A DNA stretch of 60,701 nucleotides from an uncultured Nesterenkonia sp. GTDB taxonomy: Bacteria > Actinomycetota > Actinomycetes > Actinomycetales > Micrococcaceae. Within the stretch, counting starts at the first letter, position 1. Every line of letters begins with the position of its first letter. Positions 17,307 to 25,189 of the stretch are shown in pieces. The DNA lies in the NCBI GenBank assembly GCA_947494195.1, contig CANLUC010000009.1:1-60701 (forward strand), read 5' to 3'. The notes under the pieces are model-generated. The model saw only the letters and a program-made list of their open reading frames with translations. It did not search any database and was not told the DNA's origin. A program made the position numbers and the translations under genes.

Positions 17307-18767
17307 CTACTCGTTCGGGGTGTTGTCTGCCTTCTCGGCACCGGCACCGGCACTGGTGCTGGAGTTGGCGGCAGGGCTGGGGCGAGAACTCGAGCCGGAG
17401 CCGGAGCCGGAGCTGGACTCGGCGAGTGCTTCACCGATCGCCGTCCCCTGAGCCTTCGACTGCAGTATCGATCCGAGGTCGATCCCGGTGGCGGCTTCCA
17501 CGCGCTTGAAGACGCCGGCCAGGGCCACGGAGGACTCGCCGTCGAAGTGCTTCGACGCCCCTGATTCCCCGCTGCCACCAATAAGCGTCATGGATCCGAC
17601 GTTCGAGTATCCGGCGGCGAAGGACTCCATCAGCTGGGGCAGCACCGCGAGGGCCTCGCGGGCGAGTACGGCTTCCTGGTTCTCACGCAGCGCCTCGGCC
17701 TCGGCGCGAAGAGCAGCGGCTTTCGCTTCGCCCTGTTCACGGATCGCGGTGGCCTCCGCCTCGGAGCGCTGCAGTCGAGCCCGTGCCTCGGATTCGGCGA
17801 CCAGCGCTTCAGCCTCAGCGGCCTTGGTTCGTTCGTAGGCCTGGGCGTCGGCCTGCTTCTGCTGCTTGTAGAGATCGGCGTCGGCCACGCGCTTCACCTC
17901 GGCGTCGAGCTCGGCCTGACGGTTCTCCGCGCGCTGTCCCAGGACCTCCTGACGAGCCTTCTCCCCGGCGAGAGCTTCGGCCTGCTCGGCCTGGGCCCGT
18001 GCCTGACCGACTCGGGAGGTGGAGGCTGCCTGGTTCGAATCGTACTCAGTCTCCTCGATCAGGTTCTGCTCCTGATTGGAGATCCGCTCCTTGGCGATCG
18101 CCCGCTCGGCGTTGGTGGCGGCGATCTCGGCCGCCTGCCGCTTGGCCTCGATCTCCGGGGCGCCCAGAGAGGAGATGTAGCCCGAGTCGTCGGTGATCTC
18201 GCGGATCTGGAAGGAGTCCAGCAGAAGTCCCTGAGTCTGAAGTTCGGGAGAGATCGACTTGGAGATCTCGTCGGAGAACTTCTGCCGGTCTCGCATCAGC
18301 TGGATCACGGTCTGCTGAGCCATGAGCCCACGGAGTGCGCCTTCGAGCTGGTCCTGGGTGTACTCGACCACGGCATTGTCCTGAGAGGCGAAGCGTTCCG
18401 AGGCCGCTTTGACGTCTTCTTCGGTGCTGCCGATCTTGACCAGCGCGACGGCCTCGGCGTTGATGGTGACGTTGTCCAGGCTCTGCGCCGTCACCGTCAT
18501 CAGGACCTGGCGGGAGCGCAGCGAGATGATCTCGTGGCGCTGTCGGATCGGGTTGACGATCGCCCGGCCGTTGACGATGACCTGCTTCGGGTGCGAACCA
18601 GGGGTATCAGACCGAGACGCTTTGCCCGTGACCACGAGGGCCTCGTCAGCCCGGGCGACCTTGGTCCAGGCCCGCACGATCACGAGCCCCACTGCACCGA
18701 GGACCACGAGAGCCACGATCACGGTGATGACGAGGGCGAGCGTGCCGCCGGTAGTCAGGATGTCCAT
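17307..18767 (-). CDS. Flotillin / SPFH-domain membrane protein
   Basis: A 486-residue flotillin-like scaffold of membrane microdomains. One N-terminal membrane helix (about 8-35) is followed by the SPFH domain (about 40-200). A long Ala/Glu/Arg-rich coiled coil (about 205-385, with repeated EAEA, AEAE and RAEAEAL patterns) leads to a conserved C-terminal region and a Ser/Gly/Pro tail. The start at 18767 follows GGAGGT. No NfeD-type partner is adjacent. It lies between the paaA operon and paaR, with no evident phenylacetate role. Confidence 0.88.
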   Translation of the reverse strand: MDILTTGGTLALVITVIVALVVLGAVGLVIVRAWTKVARADEALVVTGKASRSDTPGSHPKQVIVNGRAIVNPIRQRHEIISLRSRQVLMTVTAQSLDNVTINAEAVALVKIGSTEEDVKAASERFASQDNAVVEYTQDQLEGALRGLMAQQTVIQLMRDRQKFSDEISKSISPELQTQGLLLDSFQIREITDDSGYISSLGAPEIEAKRQAAEIAATNAERAIAKERISNQEQNLIEETEYDSNQAASTSRVGQARAQAEQAEALAGEKARQEVLGQRAENRQAELDAEVKRVADADLYKQQKQADAQAYERTKAAEAEALVAESEARARLQRSEAEATAIREQGEAKAAALRAEAEALRENQEAVLAREALAVLPQLMESFAAGYSNVGSMTLIGGSGESGASKHFDGESSVALAGVFKRVEAATGIDLGSILQSKAQGTAIGEALAESSSGSGSGSSSRPSPAANSSTSAGAGAEKADNTPNE

Positions 18768-19163
18768 CCGTTGGTACCTCCATACGCTTGCGTGATCAGG
18801 GTCGGCGGCCGATCCTGAGCGGAAGCGGCTCCGCTCCGTCATGGGCGTACGTCGCGCCTTCAGCTGAAATCTTCAGTTCTACGGTCGGTCAAAAATTCGA
18901 CACATCGCCGCTAGTCGTCGTGGACCACCTTGGGAATGGCACTGACGAGGAGCAATAGCTGATGAGCGTCCCGAATATAAGTCGACGCTAGCGTGAACAA
19001 AAGCGAGGGGTCAACGGGTATGCGACGCTGTTCTCCGCGCGGAGTAGAAACTGGATGCAGGCCGGTGGGCCCGGATCGCCGCGCTGATGCGGATCCAGGC
19101 AGTTGCCATGCGCAATGAAAACCAGCGCAATGAAAATCTGCGCAATGAGAATTTCGGCCGAGG
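18768..19163. other. 396-bp intergenic stretch with no gene
   Basis: No reading frame here has a convincing start, length or family resemblance. It must hold the flotillin promoter on its left side and the 3' end of paaR on its right. The one notable feature is the 15-bp tandem repeat at 19110-19154. The sequence around 18890-19000 is less GC-rich than its surroundings. Confidence 0.6.
19110..19154. repeat. Three tandem 15-bp repeats downstream of paaR
   Basis: Three adjacent units start with GCGCAATGAAAA, GCGCAATGAAAA and GCGCAATGAGAA, each 15 bases long. They end 9 bases before the paaR stop codon region. On the plus strand they read as Arg-Asn-Glu-Asn repeats, but no credible gene contains them. 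They could be protein-binding iterons or a slippage tract. Confidence 0.8.
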
Positions 19164-19784
19164 TCAGCGAGGCTGCGGCGCGCGCAGCCCTCCGAGCACC
19201 ATCTGCTTCACCGTCTCGGCCAGCGCGGCGTCCGGGGCGCCGCCTACGGGGCGGTACCAGTCCACGATCGAGTTGATCGTGCCCATGGCCAGGCGTGAGG
19301 CGGTGCGTGCATCGATGTCGCTGCGCAGGTCGCCGTTCTCCTGGGCCTGGCGGATCAGCTCTGCGATGCGCAGGGTGATCTCGCGGCGTCGTTGCAGCGC
19401 CTTGACCTCCATCTCGGAGTTCCCGCGCAGCCGCAGCAGCAGCGTCACATAGGGCAAAGACGTGGTCAGCACCTTGACCGATTCGCGCAGGATGATCTCG
19501 AGCTCCTCCACGGCCGGGGCATCCAGCGCCTCCGCCTCGGAGACCACACGTTCCAGCTCGGCCAGCGAGCGGTTCAGCGCGATGTCGAGAATCTCCTCCT
19601 TGGAGTCCACGTGGTGATAGATGGCGGACTTGGAGATGCCCAGTTCACGGGAGAGCGCGCCCATGGAGGTTGCCTCATAACCATGGCGGTTGAAGGCCTC
19701 CACGCAGACGGTGATCAGCCCCTCGCGGTCATAGCCCGGACGCCCCCGGCGGGAGGTGCCTGCAGTCGTGGAAGTGCTTGTCAT
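19164..19784 (-). CDS. paaR: TetR-family regulator, probable PaaR repressor of phenylacetate genes
   Basis: The 206-residue protein has an N-terminal TetR helix-turn-helix (about 18-62: ATSMGALSRELGISKSAIYHHVDSKEEIL) and a helical ligand domain with a C-terminal half resembling the TetR_C PaaR/KstR type. It lies beside paaK and paaI and within the paa island, and three matching operators occur in the window, so phenylacetyl-CoA-responsive repression is the likely role. The start is uncertain: ATG at 19784 or GTG at 19793, neither with an ideal ribosome-binding site. Confidence 0.85.
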   Translation of the reverse strand: MTSTSTTAGTSRRGRPGYDREGLITVCVEAFNRHGYEATSMGALSRELGISKSAIYHHVDSKEEILDIALNRSLAELERVVSEAEALDAPAVEELEIILRESVKVLTTSLPYVTLLLRLRGNSEMEVKALQRRREITLRIAELIRQAQENGDLRSDIDARTASRLAMGTINSIVDWYRPVGGAPDAALAETVKQMVLGGLRAPQPR

Positions 19785-19805
19785 GACTCCCACACTAGCG
19801 GCGGA

Positions 19806-21137
19806 TTATTTCGGGCGTTGGTCATAGATCCGGCGCAGCTTGCCGGAGGAGCGGGCCAATGAACCGGGCTCTTCCACGGTGATTCGGCAGCTGGAGCCGA
19901 CCTTGACCTTGATCTGCCGGGCCAGCTCCACCCCTGCCGCCTCGGCGACTTCGAGGCTGGTCTCCGGGCGCCGCTCGATGTGCACGGTCATCTCGTCCAT
20001 CTTCTCCGGTCGAGCCAGGCGCAGCTGGAAATGCGGAGACAGCGCGGGGATCTCCAGAGCGATCTCCTCGATCTGGGAGGGGAAGAGGTTGACCCCGCGC
20101 AGGATGATCATGTCATCGCTGCGGCCGGTGATCCGGCCCATGCGGCGATGCCCGGGCCGGTCTGAGCCGGGCAGCAGTCGGGTCAGATCGTGGGTGCGGT
20201 AGCGGATGATGGGCAGCGCCTGCTTGGTCAGGGTGGTGAACACCAGTTCGCCGTGTTCGCCGGTGCGCAGCACCTCATCGCTGATCGGATCGATGATCTC
20301 GGGGCGGAAGTGGTCCTCCCAGATGGTGGAGCCGTCCTGGCGCTCGCCGGACTCACCCGCCACACCGGGGCCCATGACCTCGGAGAGCCCGTAGATGTCG
20401 CAGGCTGTGAGGTTGAAGGTCTGTTCGATCTCGTGGCGCATCTTGTCCGTCCAGGGCTCCGCGCCGAGGACCGCCACCTCGAGGGAGGTCTCCCGGGGGT
20501 CCACGCCGGCATTGCGGAAGGCATCCGCCAGCGCCAGCAGGTAGGTGGGGGTGCACAGGATCACACGGGGCTTGAAGTCCTGGATCAGCTGGACCTGCTT
20601 CTCGCTCTGCCCCCCGGACATCGGGATCACAGTGGCCTTGAGCTTCTCGATCCCGTAATGGGCGCCGAGGCCCCCGGTGAAGAGGCCGTAGCCGTAGGCG
20701 TTGTGCACCAGGTCTCCGGGTCGCACGCCGGAGAAGCGCAGGCACCGGGCGAGCAGCGTGGCCCAGGTGTCGATGTCCTCGTCGGTGTAGCCCACCACAG
20801 TGGGACGGCCGGTGGTGCCGGAGGAGGCGTGAACCCGGCGAATCTGGTCCATGGGGACGGCGAACGCCTTGAACGGGTAGGCCGCGCGCAGGAACTCCTT
20901 ATCGGTGTAGGGGAACTTCGCCAGGTCCTCCAGCGTCTGCAGATCATCGGGGCCCACCCCGTGGGCGTCATAGAGCTCGCGGTAGGCCGCGACGTTCTCA
21001 TAGGCGTGCCGGACGGTGGCCTTCAACCGGGTGAGCTGCAGCGCCTCGATCTCTTCGCGGGTCATCAGCTCTGCGGGGTCGGGCTGGCCGGGGTCGGTCG
21101 CGACGGCCTCGTCGGTCTCGGTGTTGAGGATGCTCAT
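19806..21137 (-). CDS. paaK: Phenylacetate-CoA ligase
   Basis: A 443-residue adenylate-forming enzyme that activates phenylacetate to phenylacetyl-CoA, the first step of the pathway. The AMP-binding loop is HASSGTTGRPTVVGYT. Other family segments are NAYGYGLFTGGLG, GAEPWTDKMRHEIEQ, DIYGLSEVMGPGVAGE and the hinge region RTHDLTRLL. The C-terminal lid has GRSDDMIILRGVNLFPSQIEE. The start MSILNTET lies 4 bases after the paaI stop. Transcribed with paaI from an operator-bearing promoter. Confidence 0.94.
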   Translation of the reverse strand: MSILNTETDEAVATDPGQPDPAELMTREEIEALQLTRLKATVRHAYENVAAYRELYDAHGVGPDDLQTLEDLAKFPYTDKEFLRAAYPFKAFAVPMDQIRRVHASSGTTGRPTVVGYTDEDIDTWATLLARCLRFSGVRPGDLVHNAYGYGLFTGGLGAHYGIEKLKATVIPMSGGQSEKQVQLIQDFKPRVILCTPTYLLALADAFRNAGVDPRETSLEVAVLGAEPWTDKMRHEIEQTFNLTACDIYGLSEVMGPGVAGESGERQDGSTIWEDHFRPEIIDPISDEVLRTGEHGELVFTTLTKQALPIIRYRTHDLTRLLPGSDRPGHRRMGRITGRSDDMIILRGVNLFPSQIEEIALEIPALSPHFQLRLARPEKMDEMTVHIERRPETSLEVAEAAGVELARQIKVKVGSSCRITVEEPGSLARSSGKLRRIYDQRPK

Positions 21138-21141
21138 GGAT

Positions 21142-21603
21142 TCACTTCTTTCCGCCGGGGGAGGCGATGGTGCGCGAGCGGCCGCGGAAGATTGCGATGA
21201 GGTCGTCGCCGCGGCTGATCGTGACATCGGTGAAGCCGCTGCGTCCGGTGTGCGCCACCTCGATCGCTTCGGCGACGACTTCGTCACCGAGCAGGGCGGG
21301 TTTGAGGAAGTTGATGTCGACGCCGGAGGCCACGGTGATCGTGCCCTCATCCAGCTCGGGGTGATTGCAGGACATCGCGAAGCAGGTGTCGGCCAGGGAG
21401 AAGATCATCCCGCCGTGGGCGATGTCGAAGCCGTTGGTCATGTCCTCACGGATCGTCATGCTGATCTTGGCGTGGCCAGGGTCAGCCTGCAGGACCACGA
21501 TTCCCAGCGCCCGCGAGGTGCGATCGTTTTCCAGCATCCGGTGCCGGGGGCCCTTCACGGAGCTCTCATGACCCGCCGGGGCGAGCTGGGTGGCTTCAGT
21601 CAT
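21142..21603 (-). CDS. paaI: PaaI: hydroxyphenylacetyl-CoA thioesterase
   Basis: A 153-residue hotdog-fold thioesterase. The active-site segment is GFDIAHGGMIFSLADTCFAMSCN, with the conserved Asp in the helix, and the family continues with GVDINFLKPALLGD. PaaI releases CoA from dead-end phenylacetyl-CoA metabolites. It is the first gene of the paaI-paaK unit and its promoter region carries a PaaR-type site. Length is normal. Confidence 0.9.
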   Translation of the reverse strand: MTEATQLAPAGHESSVKGPRHRMLENDRTSRALGIVVLQADPGHAKISMTIREDMTNGFDIAHGGMIFSLADTCFAMSCNHPELDEGTITVASGVDINFLKPALLGDEVVAEAIEVAHTGRSGFTDVTISRGDDLIAIFRGRSRTIASPGGKK

Positions 21604-21623
21604 CGGTGCTCCTCATCGCATTT

Positions 21624-21645
21624 CCAGACCGAATGGTCAGTAAGT
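21624..21645. promoter_or_regulatory. PaaR-type operator in front of paaI-paaK
   Basis: On the minus strand this degenerate 22-bp palindrome has the core ACTGACCATTCGGTCT and conserves the CGGT half-site. It matches the PaaR consensus at most but not all defined positions. A TTGACA element at 21677-21672 followed 18 bases later by TTCAGT could be the promoter, placing the operator over the start of transcription. Confidence 0.65.
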
Positions 21646-21752
21646 CAACTGAAGCACCGGAGCAGATGTGATGTCAAGCACGTAAGGTGGAATTGAGATG
21701 GGTGGCGCTCGTTCCTGGCGGCGCGACCACTGACTTTCTAAGCGACTGCCGC

Positions 21753-22721
21753 TCAATCCCTCAGCATCGCCGCGTAGCCCGAGCGGAAGTCCCGGTGCAG
21801 CAGCTCGCCGAGCAGCCCGTGCAGGCGGGCGCCGTCGAGTGCCTTGCCATGACCTGCGCTGAGCAGATCCACCGGCCGGGAACTCTCCAGCAGCGCCGGC
21901 TCCAGGCGTGGGTCGTTCCAGGGGCGGGGCAGCTCGAGCTGATCGGCCATCCAGTTGTGCACCAGGCCGACGGGGATGGGGAGCTCGTCCACGCCCAGCA
22001 CCAGCTCCGGTGGGGACGCGCGGGTCAGCAGCTCGACGGCGGCGCGTGCGGCGTCGTCGGAATGGATGCGGTTGGAGATCCTGAAGGCATCCTGGGCGTC
22101 CTGACCTGCAGCTTCGCCCACCGTGCCGGCGCGCAGCTGCTTGCGGATGCGATCTCGGCCCGGACCGTAGATGCCGGAGAGGCGAAGCGTGGCGCTGCGC
22201 CGCCGTGGGGATGAGTCGGGTCCGCCGGCGCGCCAACTCGACAGCAGCTCCTCCGTGCGGGCCAGGATCTCGCCCGTGGGAGTGGCGGGCGTCGGCGGGG
22301 CCGATTCGTCGAGCATGCCTTCGGCCTCGCCCATCACCGAGGTGGAGGAGACCAGCAGGACTCGCACGGAGTCTGCGAGGCCTGCCTGTTCAAGGCGGTC
22401 CAGCACGGTGCGCAGTCCCTGGAGATAGACCTGGTCGTAGCGCTGCGGATCTCGACTGCCGGCGGCGGGGGAGAAGACCAGCACTGCGGTGTCCGCAGGC
22501 GGGAGCGGCACGGTATCGGGCTCGGTGAGGTCCATGGCCGCGCCGTCGAACTGAGCGGGGAGGCGCTCCGGGCTGCGCCGCCATCCGGTGACGGAGAAGC
22601 CGCGGTCGAGCAGGCGGTGCCCGATGCGCGTGCCGACGTCGCCGCAGCCGACCAGCACGGCGCGTGGGGTGGCGGAGCCCTTGGCGGATTCCTCGGCGGG
22701 GGCGGCTGCAGGAATGCTCAT
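21753..22721 (-). CDS. NAD(P)-binding epimerase/YeeZ-like protein
   Basis: The 322-residue Rossmann-fold protein begins, after about 20 Ser/Ala residues, with VLVGCGDVGTRIGHRLLDRG, a modified GxGxxG dinucleotide-binding loop. It continues with FSPAAGSRD, SSTSVMG and SGIYGPGRDRIRKQL, which resembles YeeZ-type NAD-dependent epimerase/dehydratases. The usual YxxxK catalytic pair is not obvious, so activity is uncertain. It is transcribed away from the tRNA and probably stands alone. Confidence 0.75.
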   Translation of the reverse strand: MSIPAAAPAEESAKGSATPRAVLVGCGDVGTRIGHRLLDRGFSVTGWRRSPERLPAQFDGAAMDLTEPDTVPLPPADTAVLVFSPAAGSRDPQRYDQVYLQGLRTVLDRLEQAGLADSVRVLLVSSTSVMGEAEGMLDESAPPTPATPTGEILARTEELLSSWRAGGPDSSPRRRSATLRLSGIYGPGRDRIRKQLRAGTVGEAAGQDAQDAFRISNRIHSDDAARAAVELLTRASPPELVLGVDELPIPVGLVHNWMADQLELPRPWNDPRLEPALLESSRPVDLLSAGHGKALDGARLHGLLGELLHRDFRSGYAAMLRD

Positions 22722-22802
22722 GCTCCGAGCCTAACGAGAATCGGGAGTGCACGTGGAGCTCGAGCGTGGGGCGTCTGGGCGGAGCGTGGCGCGCCGGATG
22801 CA

Positions 22803-22842
22803 GAAGAACCCCCGTCAGGTGCATTCCCGACGGGGGTTCTTC
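22803..22842 (-). terminator. Hairpin terminator downstream of tRNA-Ser
   Basis: A perfect 14-bp stem (GAAGAACCCCCGTC at 22803-22816 with its complement at 22829-22842) encloses a 12-base loop. It lies 10 bases beyond the 3' end of the tRNA gene on the minus strand. No T-run follows. Confidence 0.75.
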
Positions 22843-22852
22843 GATCACGCGG

Positions 22853-22941
22853 CGGAGGCGGGGAGATTTGAACTCCCGGTCCGCTTTGAGGCGGACACTT
22901 CATTAGCAGTGAAGCCCATTCGGCCGCTCTGGCACGCCTCC
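22853..22941 (-). tRNA. serX: tRNA-Ser, anticodon GCT
   Basis: The 89-base minus-strand gene has the acceptor stem GGAGGCG paired with CGCCTCC and a G discriminator. The anticodon arm CTTCA-CTGCTAA-TGAAG carries GCT, which reads AGC and AGU. A long variable arm (CCGCC/GCGG) is typical of class II serine tRNAs, and the T arm contains GTTCAAATC. CCA is not encoded. Confidence 0.95.
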
Positions 22942-23080
22942 TGTGCCCACGATTGCGGCGAACCGTTCTCATGCGCCCGTCTAGACTAGCGGTTCGGTCA
23001 GGGAACTGACAAAGCGCGTGCCCGCAGTACTCTGGTCGGGACGAATCCGCCGAAGAGCAGACCAGGAGACCGCGCCGCCC

Positions 23081-25189
23081 ATGCCCCGCCAGATGCAGGA
23101 ACGCAGAGTCGCCGTGATCGGCGCCGGGCCTCGTGGCACCTCGTTCCTCGAACGACTCCTCGCCGCCGTGGAGCATGCCCCGGGTGAGGCTGTGGAGACC
23201 GCGCTGCGCATCCTGGTGATCGACCCGGCTCCGCACGGCCCAGGCCGGGTCTGGAACCCGCGACAGTCGCCGCTGTACCTGATGAACACCGCTGCGAACT
23301 TCCCCACCGCCGCGCCGGCCGGGGACACCCAGGCGCGGCTGCCGGCGTCGTCGGTCTCTCGGTCCTTTGCGCAGTGGCGCGAGGGCCATGCGGGGGAGGC
23401 CACCGCGAGCCCCGTGCGCAGCGACAGCTTCGAACCGCCGGTCTTCCACGGGGTGGACCACGGTGGGCAGGACTCCGACTACCCCACTCGGGCCGCCTAC
23501 GGGCAGTACCTCAGCTGGCTGCACGCCGAGGTCTGCGCGTCGCTGCAGCGGCACCCCGGCATCACCGTGGAGCACATCCAGGCCGAGGTCACCGGGCTGC
23601 GTCGTAGCCAGACCGGCTATGAGCTGACCCTGGAGAACGAGAACGAGAACGAGAACGACGACGACGACGCCCGCCGGCTCCGCGCCGAGCAGGTCGTGCT
23701 GGCGCTGGGACATATCCCTGCCGGGTTGAACGAGACCGGCCAACACTTCAGCGCGGTGGCCGAAGAGCTGAGGCTGCACTACCAGCCGCCCGCCATTCCC
23801 ACCGAGGTGGACTACCACGCGCTGCCCGCGGGGGAGAACGTGCTGGTCCGCGGGATGGGACTGAACTTCTTCGACCTGATGATCCAGGCCAGCGTGGGTC
23901 GGGGCGGGGTGTTCCACGAGCATCCGGACCGTTCGGCGGGTCAGCGGCTGGAGTACCTCGCGACTGGAGATGAGCCGCACCTGATGGCCGGCTCGCGGCG
24001 GGGCACTCCGTACCGGGCCAAGTCCACCGCGCTGACCACAGCCCCTGGATTCGCGCCGGTGGGCGTGACCCTGCATCACCTGCATGCCGACGCGGTGGCC
24101 GCGGCGGAGCGCCGTCACGACGTGCTGGACTTCTCCGCGCATCTGTGGCCGCTGATCCAGCGCGACGTGCTCCGCACCTACTACCGGACCCTGGAGACGA
24201 TCGCGCCGGAGCTCTTCGGCGCGGAGTTCCTCTCCGCCCTGGATGATCTGCTCGCGGACACTCATCTGGGCGAGGCGGTGCTGCAGGCCCGGGGACACCG
24301 GCTGCTGCGCGAACACGCCCCCGACGTGCTCTGGTTCGACATCCGCTCGCTGGGCAGGCCCTTCGGCGGGCTGACCTTCGACTCCGCGGAGCAGTACCAG
24401 CAGCACATGGAGACCTACCTCGAAGATGACGCGGTCACCTCCGCGGCAGGCACGCAGAGTCCGGTGAAGATGGCGATCGGCGCGCTGCATCTGGCCCGGA
24501 TGGAGGTCAAGGCGCTGATCAGCCAGGGACGCGTCTCGCAGTCCAGTCAGATCAGCGAGATCGAGGGATGGTTCGAGTCGCTGGTCGAGGGACTCGCCAG
24601 CGGTCCGCCGCTGCAGCGGATCGAGGAGCTGGCCGCGCTGACGCGTGCGGGGGTGGTGGAGTTCCTGGGTCCGGAACCGATCTTCGACGTCGACCGGGAG
24701 ACCGGCTGCTTCACCGCGGAATCCCCCGCCGTGGCCGCCCCGGCCTACCAGGCTCGCTGGCTGCTTGAGGCGATGATGCCCGCGAACCGGGTCCAGCTCT
24801 CCCGCTCGCCGCTGGTCGCGGGCCTGCTGCGCAGCGGAATGGCCCGCCCGCGTGAGCTGGTCGATGCCTCGGGGGCCCCGCGGGCGGGCAAGGGCTTCGA
24901 TGTCACGCCGCTGCCACACCGGCTGATCCCCGCCGATGATGCTGCCGCGGAGGAGATCTACGTGCTCGGGCTGCAGCTAAGCTCCGTGCAGTGGGGGACC
25001 GCGATCGCCGCGGAGGCAGGCGGTGATCCGGAGTCTTCGGCGCGGAGCCTCGCGGACGCGGATGCCGCGGCGCGCGCGGTGCTCGCTGGGCCGGTTTCGG
25101 CCGCTGATTCCGCTGAGCCCGCTGGGCCGGAGCCGGACGCTGGGCTGGACGCTGAGTCGACGGCTACAGGATCGCTCGACCCGGATTGA
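23081..25189 (+). CDS. Large FAD/NAD(P)-binding protein
   Basis: The 702-residue protein begins with RRVAVIGAGPRGTSFLERLL, an FAD/NAD-binding nucleotide loop, and continues with an early motif VIDPAPHGPGRVWNPRQSPLYLMNTAA, which places it in the FAD-NAD(P)-binding (NAD_binding_9) family found in actinobacteria. A second dinucleotide region lies around ENVLVRGMGLNFFDL. An acidic repeat (residues about 185-196) is an insertion encoded by a short tandem repeat. The C-terminal 50 residues are rich in Ala and acidic residues. Its substrate is unknown; the family includes N-hydroxylase-like and reductase-like members. It overlaps the next convergent gene by 26 bases. Confidence 0.75.
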   Translation: MPRQMQERRVAVIGAGPRGTSFLERLLAAVEHAPGEAVETALRILVIDPAPHGPGRVWNPRQSPLYLMNTAANFPTAAPAGDTQARLPASSVSRSFAQWREGHAGEATASPVRSDSFEPPVFHGVDHGGQDSDYPTRAAYGQYLSWLHAEVCASLQRHPGITVEHIQAEVTGLRRSQTGYELTLENENENENDDDDARRLRAEQVVLALGHIPAGLNETGQHFSAVAEELRLHYQPPAIPTEVDYHALPAGENVLVRGMGLNFFDLMIQASVGRGGVFHEHPDRSAGQRLEYLATGDEPHLMAGSRRGTPYRAKSTALTTAPGFAPVGVTLHHLHADAVAAAERRHDVLDFSAHLWPLIQRDVLRTYYRTLETIAPELFGAEFLSALDDLLADTHLGEAVLQARGHRLLREHAPDVLWFDIRSLGRPFGGLTFDSAEQYQQHMETYLEDDAVTSAAGTQSPVKMAIGALHLARMEVKALISQGRVSQSSQISEIEGWFESLVEGLASGPPLQRIEELAALTRAGVVEFLGPEPIFDVDRETGCFTAESPAVAAPAYQARWLLEAMMPANRVQLSRSPLVAGLLRSGMARPRELVDASGAPRAGKGFDVTPLPHRLIPADDAAAEEIYVLGLQLSSVQWGTAIAAEAGGDPESSARSLADADAAARAVLAGPVSAADSAEPAGPEPDAGLDAESTATGSLDPD
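23633..23668. repeat. In-gene microsatellite (GAGAAC)4(GAC)4
   Basis: Four GAGAAC units are followed by four GAC units inside the FAD/NAD(P)-binding gene, encoding a Glu-Asn then Asp tract. Both units are multiples of three, so length changes would keep the frame. This is a likely site of length variation between strains. Confidence 0.9.

Noticed and set aside
16121-17581. Extended PaaA starting at 17581
   Set aside because: The extra residues cross the paaA promoter and operator, and the family begins near residue 1 of the shorter form.
18768-18842. Longer N-terminus for the flotillin, starting at 18842
   Set aside because: The start at 18767 has GGAGGT and puts the membrane helix at the N-terminus, as in the family.
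19087-19452. Small plus-strand frame with Arg-Asn-Glu-Asn repeats
   Set aside because: It only translates the 15-bp tandem repeat and then runs opposite paaR. No ribosome-binding site is visible.
22718-24919. 733-codon minus-strand frame across the tRNA and flavoprotein
   Set aside because: It runs through the tRNA gene and opposite a recognisable FAD/NAD(P) protein, so it is not a gene.
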